Shown piece by piece: positions 1 through 7,768 of a DNA stretch of 20,000 bases. Where the stretch lies: the NCBI GenBank assembly GCA_002104895.1, contig MCFG01000019.1, positions 182,501 through 202,500 on the forward strand, in the 5' to 3' direction. The notes beneath the pieces were generated by a model, which saw only the letters and a list, made by a program, of their open reading frames with translations, was not told where the DNA came from and ran no database searches. Made by a program: the position numbers and the translations under genes. Source of the stretch: Anaeromyces robustus. Taxonomy: Eukaryota > Neocallimastigomycota > Neocallimastigomycetes > Neocallimastigales > Neocallimastigaceae. Every line of letters starts with the position of its first letter. Position 1 is the stretch's first letter.

Positions 1-1
1 A

Positions 2-2017
2 TTATTAGTAAGTAATTGTAATAATAGTAATACTTTTACTCTTGATTCTGATGGTATACTTTATTCATCTATTGCTTCAGATGAATATTGTGTTGGTGTT
101 TCAGATAGTGAAGATGTTGTTTTAGAATATTGTGAACAAATTGAAGATCAAACATGGAGTATATGGGATAGAAATCCATCCGAAGTTATTGATGTTGAAA
201 CTCAAATTGTTTGGATTTATAATAAAAATTTAGATCAATGTTTAATATCTAATGGTTCTAAACCAATGATTGGAGATTGTGATGATAGTAGTCGTTCTAA
301 ATGGGAAGTTCCAGTATCTGGTGATGGTTTCTTTAAATCATTAAATAAGCATTCATGCTTAAATATTAATAATATAGATGCTGGTACTGTTAGTATGGGT
401 CGTTGTGATAATAATGCTATTTTAATTGATATTAATGATTCATTTAATGGAAATACTATTAATTCACCATTAGATGAAGGTAAATGTTTAGGTTATAAAA
501 GTGATAAAGTTACTACATTAAGTATGGTTAGATGTAATAAAAATAAAGAAGATCAACAATGGGAAATTACAACCATTAATCCAAATGTTCAAAGATGTGG
601 TGCTAATTATGGAAAATGTCCAAATAATCAATGTTGTAGTAAAGATGGTATTTGTGGTACAGGTAATGATTATTGTGGTAAAGGATGTCAAACTCAATTT
701 GGTAAATGTAATATAACTACTACTAGAACTACTACTACCACTACCAGAAGAACTACTACCACCACTACCACTACCACCACTACCACTACCACCAGAAGAA
801 CCACCACTACTACTACTACGACTACTTCTAAAAAACCAGCTCCAACAGTAAGACCAAATGATACACCTGTATGGATTTATAATGAAAATGCCAATAAATG
901 TTTATCTACTTTAGTTACAATAGATAAAAAACCACAAGTTAAAGATTGTTTAAGTACCTCAGCTTTCCAATGGTACTTTACTCCATATCCAACAGGTTAT
1001 ATTCATCCAGTCAATTATAAAGATAGATGTTTCTATCTTATGGATCCTGCTAATGGTAAAATTAAAGTAAGTAATTGTGAACAATCTACTGAATTTGTAT
1101 TAGATAATAATAATAGAGTAATTCGTCCATCAGACAATAATAAAAGATGTTTATCTATTGGTGATGGTACTGCCGATAATAATAATGGAGCTTATTTAAG
1201 AGATTGTACAGGAGGTATAGAACAACAATGGGGTCTTTGGTATAGAAATCCAGTAAGTGTTATTAATGGTCAATATAAAACAGTATGGATTTATAATCCA
1301 AAATTAAAGAAATGTTTATTATCTGGTAGTCAATTAACTTATAGACCTCTTATAGGTAATTGTGATAATTCAGATCGTGCTAAATGGGAAGTTCCAGTTT
1401 CAGGTGATGGTTTCCTTCAAACTCACTTTGAAAATATGTGTATTAGCTACCTTAATTCTAATAAGTATGGAACAGTTACTATGAGAGAATGTAATGAATA
1501 TGCAGTTATGTATAATATTAGTTCTTCTTATAATGGAAAAAGTATTCAATCCGTTTTTGATAAAAGTAAATGTTTAGGTTCATATGATGTTAATAATCCA
1601 AATGAAAAAAGATTAAATTTAAATAACTGTGATAGTTCTAAAAATGATCAATATTGGGAAATAAGTGATAAAAATCCAGCTAATAACAATGGTAATGGTA
1701 ATGGAGGTAATAATGGAGGTAATAATGGAGGTAATAATGTTGTTAGATGTGGTAAAAATTATAATAACAAATTATGTCCAAATAATCAATGTTGTAGTGC
1801 TGATGGTATTTGTGGTACTAGTAAACAACACTGTGATGTTGGTTGTCAAAGTGGTAAATGTATTGATAGATGTGGTAAAGATTTTGCTAATCAATCCTGT
1901 GATAAAAGTAATAATGAATGCTGTAGTAAATTTGGATGGTGTGGAAAAGAAAAAGCTCATTGTGATTATAATGATGGATGTCAACTTAGCTATGGTAAAT
2001 GTTTCAAATATAAATAA
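2..2017 (+). CDS. Modular chitin-binding / ricin-B-like lectin protein, 3' part (5' end outside window)
   Basis: The frame is open from base 2 to the TAA at 2015-2017. The first in-frame Met (266) is internal, because the same residues lie in the middle of the complete paralog at 7769-10975. Visible parts in order: the end of one beta-trefoil unit (2-about 180); a second unit starting at the Trp codon at 212; CBM18 at 593-709; a Thr linker with Arg pairs (about 716-823); two more trefoil units starting at Trp codons 872 and 1286; an Asn/Gly linker (1682-1738); and two CBM18 domains back to back (1745-1861, 1868-2002). The trefoil call rests on recurring WIYN...CL, DC and QxW patterns known from ricin-B lectins. 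The CBM18 call rests on the hevein-like pattern CPNNQCCSxxGxCG. The likely role is binding chitin or other glycans outside the cell. The ligand is not established, because most hevein aromatic positions are lost except in the last domain (SKFGWCG). No intron is apparent. Confidence 0.85.
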   Translation, partial: LLVSNCNNSNTFTLDSDGILYSSIASDEYCVGVSDSEDVVLEYCEQIEDQTWSIWDRNPSEVIDVETQIVWIYNKNLDQCLISNGSKPMIGDCDDSSRSKWEVPVSGDGFFKSLNKHSCLNINNIDAGTVSMGRCDNNAILIDINDSFNGNTINSPLDEGKCLGYKSDKVTTLSMVRCNKNKEDQQWEITTINPNVQRCGANYGKCPNNQCCSKDGICGTGNDYCGKGCQTQFGKCNITTTRTTTTTTRRTTTTTTTTTTTTTTRRTTTTTTTTTSKKPAPTVRPNDTPVWIYNENANKCLSTLVTIDKKPQVKDCLSTSAFQWYFTPYPTGYIHPVNYKDRCFYLMDPANGKIKVSNCEQSTEFVLDNNNRVIRPSDNNKRCLSIGDGTADNNNGAYLRDCTGGIEQQWGLWYRNPVSVINGQYKTVWIYNPKLKKCLLSGSQLTYRPLIGNCDNSDRAKWEVPVSGDGFLQTHFENMCISYLNSNKYGTVTMRECNEYAVMYNISSSYNGKSIQSVFDKSKCLGSYDVNNPNEKRLNLNNCDSSKNDQYWEISDKNPANNNGNGNGGNNGGNNGGNNVVRCGKNYNNKLCPNNQCCSADGICGTSKQHCDVGCQSGKCIDRCGKDFANQSCDKSNNECCSKFGWCGKEKAHCDYNDGCQLSYGKCFKYK

Positions 2018-3018
2018 AAATTAAAAAATTAATTTAATTTAAAAAAAAATAATAATAATAATAATAAATTATTGAATAAATTAACAAATTAGAAAATAAA
2101 TAAATAATAATAATAATAATAAAAATAAATAAAAATATTATAAAAATAAATAAATAAATAATAATAATAAATTAATTATTATTATTATTTGATAATTTTT
2201 TTTTATTATTATTATTTAATTATTATTAAATAAAATTAAATTATTTTATAAAATTTAGATATATTTATTCAGTATAATTAGTACAAATTTTCTTATAAAT
2301 TATTATTTTTTAGTATTAAAAAATAAAAAAAAAAAAAAAAAGAAAAAGAAAAAAAAATTAAAATAGTGAAAAAAATAAAATAAATAATTAAATAAAAAAT
2401 AAATATATCATAAAAAATAATTCATTTATTTATTAACTTATAAAAAAATAATAATAATAAATAAATAAATTCAAAAAAAAAAAAAAAAAAAAAAAAATGA
2501 AATAAATAATAAAATAAATAATATTTAAAATAATAAATATTCGTATTTTTTTAATAATTTATTCTTAAAGTTTAAATTAATAATATATATATATAATATA
2601 TATTTAGATATAGTACATTTTTTAATAAAAAATTAAATAAAAAAAAAAATACATTAAAATTAAATAATAACACCTTTTTATTTTCTAAATTTAAATATAT
2701 AATTGAATTTTTTAAGTGTATTCTCTTCCTATAATCTAAAAAAAAAACATATCAACTATCATGTCATTTTTTTTTTTTGATATATCTTATATCATAAATC
2801 CAGATAATTATCCTATAAAAAAGACAAATTTTTTAGATTTATTATTTCTTTATATTAAATTTAAATTTATTATATATATAATAAATAAATAAATAAATAC
2901 ATAAAATAATTCTTTTATTGATCATTAAAAAAAAAAATAAAAAAAAAGCTTTTTTAGATTATAATTTTATTTATCATTTAATTTATTTACTTTTTATTTT
3001 TATTATTATTGTTCATGA

Positions 3019-3051
<33 letters not shown>

Positions 3052-3470
3052 TTAATTTTTTGTACTTTAAATTTTTTTTTTCTTCTTGCATCATTAAATT
3101 CCTTTTTAAAACGTTTAACTTGAGAAAATTTGTACTTTGTAATATTTTATAAATTAAAGTTTCAATAATTAATTTATTTTAATACAAAAAAAAAAAAAAA
3201 TTCAAATTATTTCATTCCTTAATTTTTTTTTTTCTCTTTTATTGAATATACAATCTTAATCGTTTTTTTTTTTTTTTAACATTTATTAAATTTTTTTCAT
3301 CTAATTATTGAATAAAAAGTGAAAAAAGAATTAAAAATATTAGAGAAAAAAAAGAAGTTCAATGTTATTATCATGTTATACAAAATAAATTATAAATAAT
3401 TCTTTTTTTTTTTAACCATTATTATTTTTTTATTAGAAAGATATAAAAAAAAAGGTAATTAGAGATATTT
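2018..3470. other. AT-desert intergenic, no gene seen
   Basis: Nearly pure A/T sequence with AAT/ATT runs, poly-A and poly-T tracts (for example the long A run near 2475-2497 and T runs near 3026-3046). All frames close quickly, and I see no protein-like stretch, RNA gene or long repeat. It presumably holds the 3' UTR of the gene ending at 2017 and part of the next promoter region. Confidence 0.7.
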
Positions 3471-3471
3471 T

Positions 3472-3533
3472 TATATAAAAAGGAATAATTTATAAAAAAA
3501 AAAAAATAAAACTACACTTAAATAAATATATAT
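3472..3533 (+). promoter_or_regulatory. TATA-like block upstream of the decayed lectin copy, conserved with the intact gene
   Basis: The core TATAAAAAGGAATAATT begins at 3474. It is followed by an A run, a TACAC-like segment and then AAATAAATATATATATAAAT. The same series occurs in the same order upstream of the intact gene (7413 onward). The match is seen directly. The promoter role is inferred from the TATA-like core and its place upstream of two family members. It lies about 130 bp before the first ATG of the decayed copy. Confidence 0.45.
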
Positions 3534-3602
3534 ATAAATCAAATCAATAAAATTAGAATAGAATAGAAAATTAAAATAATATATTAAATAATAATAATTA
3601 AT

Positions 3603-3605
3603 ATG

Positions 3606-3649
<44 letters not shown>

Positions 3650-3650
3650 T
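3603..3650 (+). repeat. (ATA)n trinucleotide microsatellite
   Basis: About 15 uninterrupted ATA units follow directly after an ATG. In one frame it reads as poly-Ile and in another as poly-Asn running into the lectin-like sequence that follows (NNNSKQYLYAH). It has probably expanded within the former 5' coding end of the decayed copy. Confidence 0.8.
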
Positions 3651-4219
3651 CTAAACAATATTTATATGCTCATTCACAATCAAATAGTGCACCAATTCTT
3701 AAAGATTGTGAATGTACTAAAAGATTTAATTGGTACGTATCACAAATTATATGAAGGTTATATTGTTTCTTTTGCTAATACTAATAGATGTTTAAAAGTT
3801 CAAAATGTAGATAGTGGTGAAATATTAGTAAATAATTGTAAATATAGTAATATTTTTTACTCTTAATTCCAATGATATATTTTATTCATCTTTCACTTAA
3901 GATGAACAATATGTAGGTATTATAGAAAATGATGATGATGTGTATTTAGAAGAATGTGAATAAATTGAAGATCATAATGTAGAAATTTTTTGTTTAAATG
4001 TTATTGATAGATGCTGGTACTGTTAGTATGGATAATTGTAATAATAATAATATTTTCCTTGATATATAGTATTCATTTAAAAAAAATACTATTAATTCAC
4101 CATTAAATGAAAGTAAATGTTTAAGTTATAAAAATGATAAAGTTGTTATATTAATTATGATTAGATGTAATAAAAATAGAAACAATCAACAATGGGAAAT
4201 AACAACCATTAATCCATAT

Positions 4220-4280
4220 ATTCCAAAATATAGTTCTAATTATGGAAAATGTTCAAATAATTAGAACTATATTTTGGTAT
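4220..4280. repeat. 22-bp inverted repeat (hairpin) at the end of the decayed copy
   Basis: The left arm 4220-4241 and right arm 4259-4280 are complementary at 21 of 22 positions, with a 17-nt spacer. The left arm is the normal coding sequence leading into the CBM18. The right arm has no counterpart at that place in the intact paralogs, so it appears to be an inverted copy of the left arm formed when this copy decayed. Confidence 0.75.
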
Positions 4281-4290
4281 TTATGGTACT

Positions 4291-4709
4291 TACTCTACCC
4301 CACATGTTTTACACTGGATATAATAATAATAATAAATAATAAAAGTTTTTATATATATATATTTTTATTTTTTTAATTTTATATTTTTTATTTTAATATA
4401 AATATAATATTATATATATATTATATAATATATAGAAATTTATTATATTAATATTTACAATTTTAAATTAAATTTTTAAAAAAATTTTTTTTTTTTTGTA
4501 TTCATAATTGTATTAAATAAATTTTAATAATTAAAGTTTTTTATTTATATTTTTTAAAAAATAACCCTTTTTTTTTTTTTTTTTTTTAATATAAAAGAAA
4601 TTTTAATTAAATTAAATAAAGAAATGAAACAACCAATATAAAAAAAAAAAATTAAGAAAAAATAATTTTTTTTATTATTATTATAAGTTAAACTTTTTAA
4701 TTTACACAA

Positions 4710-4743
<34 letters not shown>

Positions 4744-5104
4744 ATAATTTTTATATTAATATTAAAAGTATATATTATTTTTTTTATATTAATAATATAT
4801 ATGAAACAGTTTTAAGAACAATATCGAAAAATGAATGGTTTAAAAAAAAGTTAAATAATATTTTTGAATGGTATTTTTTTAAACGTTTAAGTAAAAATAT
4901 ATTCAAATTTGTGTAAATATTAAAATAAAAAAGTTGATCCGTTACTTTTTTTTTTTTTTAATGAAAAAAATATTATTTAATTAAATATTTTAAATATACC
5001 ATTAAAAAAAAAAACTTTTATTATTATTATTATTATTATAAATTAATAAAAATTAATAATAAATTATCCACATTAATTATTTAGTAGTAATTATTTGATA
5101 ATGG
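4291..5104. other. AT-rich intergenic, no gene seen
   Basis: Poly-A and poly-T tracts, ATT runs and short alternating TA stretches. No frame gives protein-like sequence and no RNA gene is visible. It ends at the left target-site duplication of the LTR element. Confidence 0.65.
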
Positions 5105-5108
5105 ATTA

Positions 5109-5461
5109 TGATACAACACAGTTTATTTATTAAGGAACTTGAGTACACTCTATTTATTATTCTTTTGTTTACATATTCTAATTAATGATCGTAAGAATAT
5201 CTCTCTACATCTCAACTATCTAACTATAGATATTCCTAGATGAGGGTTAATATAACTAAACTATTTCCTAACTTTTATACTATTTACTTACAATAAAGTT
5301 TATTTATTTATATAAATACTTAATAATGATTGAACAATAAAATATAATAATTTACATTTAATATAAAATAATATAAAATCTATGAAGAATACATTAATTT
5401 ATACATTTACAATTTATTAAATTATATTATTAAATTAAGTTTTTATATTCGTTTTATATCA
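5109..5461 (-). repeat. LTR (3' LTR of the minus-strand element)
   Basis: 353 bp, TG...CA ends. It is identical to 6290-6642 except for one C/T difference near 5150. It contains a CTAT-CTAACT-ATAG motif at 5216-5229, related to the hairpin cores in the element's interior. Confidence 0.9.
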
Positions 5462-5463
5462 TA

Positions 5464-5475
5464 TTTCCCTCCTTC
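5464..5475 (-). other. Polypurine tract of the LTR element
   Basis: On the minus strand this reads GAAGGAGGGAAA, two bases before the 3' LTR. It is an unbroken 12-base purine run including six G in a region otherwise poor in G/C. Position and composition match a plus-strand primer site. Confidence 0.7.
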
Positions 5476-5599
5476 AGTTGCAACTATGGTTTAGTTGTAA
5501 CCAAATTATTATATTTATATTGGCTCTTATTTAAGTATATTGGTCTAATTCAAGTACTCAATTATGTTTCTTTATTCTCTTGCAAAGACAGCTATTTTT

Positions 5600-5745
5600 C
5601 TTTTCATTTATTATCTTCTTTTGTAGGGACAATTATTCTTCTTTTCATTCATTATCTTCTTCTGTAGGGACAATTATTCTTATTTTCATTCATTATCTTA
5701 TTCTGTAGAGCCGGTTATTTATCGTTTCATTATCTTCTTTTCTAT
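5600..5745. repeat. 41-bp tandem repeat, about four units, inside the LTR element
   Basis: The TTTTCATTCATTATCTTCTT-type unit recurs with starts near 5601, 5642, 5683 and 5724, a constant 41-bp spacing. The first three units are close copies and the last is more diverged. The period is not a multiple of three, which argues against coding use. Confidence 0.8.
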
Positions 5746-5986
5746 TGTCCTTTTATTTATTCATAGTCTAATCACTAACTTGTATTCAAGGTGCTTAGTC
5801 TTCAATATGTTTTTCGATTCTCTTATACGTCGCATATACGGCTTCTTCTAGTACGAAATAATTTTTTTTTTTTTTATAAAGTAAATATCCTAATATTTAC
5901 AAATTTCGGCAATATCTAATTATATAACCTTTAAAAATTGAATTTACTACCAAACAGTAGTAATAATAAATTTACTAACTTATATC

Positions 5987-6207
5987 TTACTATCTCTCTT
6001 ATAGTAAAATATTTAAACAACTTAATTCTACTATCTCTCTTATAGCAGAATTCTATCATATCTAAAATAATTTTAGTTCTCCTATCTAACCTATAGTGAA
6101 CTCTTCAATAAAATTTAAAATAATTTTAGTTCTCCTATCTAACCTATAGTGAACTCTTCAATAAAACTTAAAATGTATTTTATTTACTATCTATCCTATA
6201 GTAAATA
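5987..6207. repeat. Array of five hairpins with common CTAT-loop-ATAG core, inside the LTR element
   Basis: Stems with a 7-nt loop lie at 5987-6007, 6024-6052, 6075-6102, 6128-6155 and 6181-6207. The inner pairs are always CTAT/ATAG. The loops are CTCTCTT, CTCTCTT, CTAACCT, CTAACCT and CTATCCT. Outer stem sequences differ (TTA/TAA, AATTCT/AGAATT, AGTTC/GAACT, TATTTA/TAAATA) yet stay complementary, as expected if the structure is what matters. The third and fourth are an exact 53-bp tandem duplication (6064-6116, 6117-6169). The last has 10 perfect pairs. Confidence 0.75.
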
Positions 6208-6269
6208 TCACTACAATAATAATTTTAGAATATGTATTTATTGAATAATATTATTTTTTTATACTCAGT

Positions 6270-6287
6270 TCCCCGATATCTCCACCA
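6270..6287 (-). other. Primer-binding site of the LTR element
   Basis: The minus strand reads TGGTGGAGATATCGGGGA, two bases after the 5' LTR. Its complement ends in CCA, preceded by a discriminator A, a seven-base acceptor strand TATCTCC and a T-stem-like CCCGA, so it has proper tRNA 3'-end geometry. The tRNA species was not identified. Confidence 0.7.
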
Positions 6288-6289
6288 AT

Positions 6290-6642
6290 TGATACAACAC
6301 AGTTTATTTATTAAGGAACTTGAGTACACTTTATTTATTATTCTTTTGTTTACATATTCTAATTAATGATCGTAAGAATATCTCTCTACATCTCAACTAT
6401 CTAACTATAGATATTCCTAGATGAGGGTTAATATAACTAAACTATTTCCTAACTTTTATACTATTTACTTACAATAAAGTTTATTTATTTATATAAATAC
6501 TTAATAATGATTGAACAATAAAATATAATAATTTACATTTAATATAAAATAATATAAAATCTATGAAGAATACATTAATTTATACATTTACAATTTATTA
6601 AATTATATTATTAAATTAAGTTTTTATATTCGTTTTATATCA
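6290..6642 (-). repeat. LTR (5' LTR of the minus-strand element)
   Basis: Second 353-bp copy, 352/353 identical to 5109-5461, TG...CA ends. It is followed by ATTA, matching the bases before the other LTR. Confidence 0.9.
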
Positions 6643-6742
6643 ATTAATTATTAAATATTTTTAATCAAAAGAAAGTTTTATTAAACAAATGTAAATAAAT
6701 AAATAATAATTTTCTTTTTATTTATATAAAAGTTTATTATCC

Positions 6743-6911
6743 ATATAATATAATATAATATAATATAATATAATATAATATAATATAATATAATATAATA
6801 TTATATAATATAATATAATATAATATAACATAATATAATATAATATAATATAATATAATATAATATAATATAATATAATATAATATAATATAATATAATA
6901 TAATATAATAT
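6743..6911. repeat. (ATAAT)n pentanucleotide microsatellite
   Basis: About 34 units of a five-base AT repeat, interrupted by one shortened unit near 6800 and one A-to-C change near 6829. It lies 100 bp outside the LTR element and is not obviously part of it. Confidence 0.9.
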
Positions 6912-7400
6912 ATTATTAATTGATTAATTGATTCATATCATATAAACTCAAAACTTTATTTATTTATATTAAAAATTTTCTGATTTTCATTTCCTTCATA
7001 TATTAAAAAATTTTAATTAAAAAATTTTTTTATGTGTAATAATACTAAAAAAAAAAAAAGATGATTAACTTTTTATTATGTATCACAAAAATTTTTTTCA
7101 ATTGTTACATGTAAAATTTTTTTATCTTCTTTACAAATAAGAAATTTAACTAAAAAAAAAAAAAAAATTGAGAGAAAAAAAACCAAAAAAAGAAAAATAT
7201 ATATATATATTATATATACTTTTTTAAACAAAAAATTATTATTTTTTTCTGTAATTTTCTTTTTATATTCATTAATCTTTTTACATATAAAAATGTTTTT
7301 TGAAATTATGATATTTCACAAATGATTAATAATACTTTTTTTTTTGTCCCTTTTTTTATTATTAATTATTTTTATTAGAAAAATAAAATAATACAAGTTT
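6912..7400. other. AT-rich intergenic, no gene seen
   Basis: A- and T-runs with an alternating TA tract near 7198-7218. No coding or RNA feature is supported. It leads into the conserved upstream block of the next gene. Confidence 0.6.
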
Positions 7401-7412
7401 AAAGGTTTTTCA

Positions 7413-7497
7413 TATAAAAAAGGAATAATTTTCATAAAAAAAATTATTACACTGAAAATAATATATACATTTAAAAAATAAATATATATATAAATAA
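7413..7497 (+). promoter_or_regulatory. Probable core promoter of the 1068-residue lectin gene
   Basis: TATAAAAAAGGAATAATT begins at 7413. It is followed by A-runs, TTACACTGAAAATA, and AAATAAATATATATATAAATA. This succession is shared with 3472-3533 upstream of the decayed paralog. The distance to the ATG is about 356 bp and the intervening leader is almost all A/T. Either the 5' UTR is long, or the true start site lies closer than the conserved block suggests. Confidence 0.45.
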
Positions 7498-7768
7498 ATT
7501 AAAATAAAAAATTAAAAAAGAATATAATCTAGAAGTAAAATGATCTAGAGATAAAATAATATAGAAATAAAATAATTAAAAAAAAATAAAAAAAATAAAA
7601 ATAAAAAAAAGAAAAAATAAAAAAAAATAGAAATTAAAAATAAAAAATAGAAATTAAAAGTAATTAAAAAATTAATATAAAGAATATAAATTATAATTAT
7701 ATTAATTTTAAGAATATAAAAAAATTTATAAATAATATATAGTTTTAAATCTTTTAATATAAAAAAAA

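Larger units (their letters stand above)
3603..4290 (+). pseudogene. Decayed copy of the lectin / CBM18 family
   Basis: DNA and protein similarity to the intact paralog is obvious. APILKDCECTKRFNWYVS at about 3690-3745 matches APMLKNCESTNKRFNWYIS of the intact protein. VSFANTNRCLKV (about 3770-3800) and a GTVSM-like stretch near 4018-4032 also match. Next comes a segment around 4085-4250 equivalent to the end of a trefoil unit and the beginning of a CBM18. The reading frame is broken several times, and a piece of roughly 250 bp between two trefoil units is missing near 3985. The remaining 87-codon open frame at 3603-3866 is a remnant rather than a gene. It lies between the two family members, on the same strand, and still has a recognisable upstream TATA-like block. 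Confidence 0.85.
5109..6642 (-). mobile_element. TRIM-like non-autonomous LTR retrotransposon, looks whole, very young
   Basis: Two 353-bp direct repeats (5109-5461, 6290-6642) begin TG and end CA, and differ at a single base. ATTA stands immediately outside both ends (5105-5108, 6643-6646), a likely target-site duplication. Read on the minus strand, the LTR at 6642-6290 is followed after 2 nt by TGGTGGAGATATCGGGGA (6287-6270). This starts with TGG and is complementary to a plausible tRNA 3' end, so it fits a primer-binding site. The purine run GAAGGAGGGAAA (5475-5464) lies 2 nt before the other LTR, as a polypurine tract should. The interior is 828 bp with no credible reading frame, so movement would depend on proteins supplied in trans. 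Size and structure fit TRIM elements. The near-identical LTRs imply recent insertion. The Ty1/copia or Ty3 lineage cannot be told. Confidence 0.85.

Noticed and set aside
266-2017. Treating the ATG at 266 as the gene start
   Set aside because: The frame stays open to base 2 and the upstream codons match the paralog residue for residue, so the Met is internal and the gene is cut by the window edge.
1665-2024. 119-codon plus-strand frame rich in Val and Ile
   Set aside because: Frame-shifted shadow of the Asn/Gly linker and two CBM18 domains of the left gene.
3603-3866. 87-codon frame beginning with poly-Ile as an independent gene
   Set aside because: The poly-Ile is a microsatellite and the rest is a partial frame of the decayed lectin copy.
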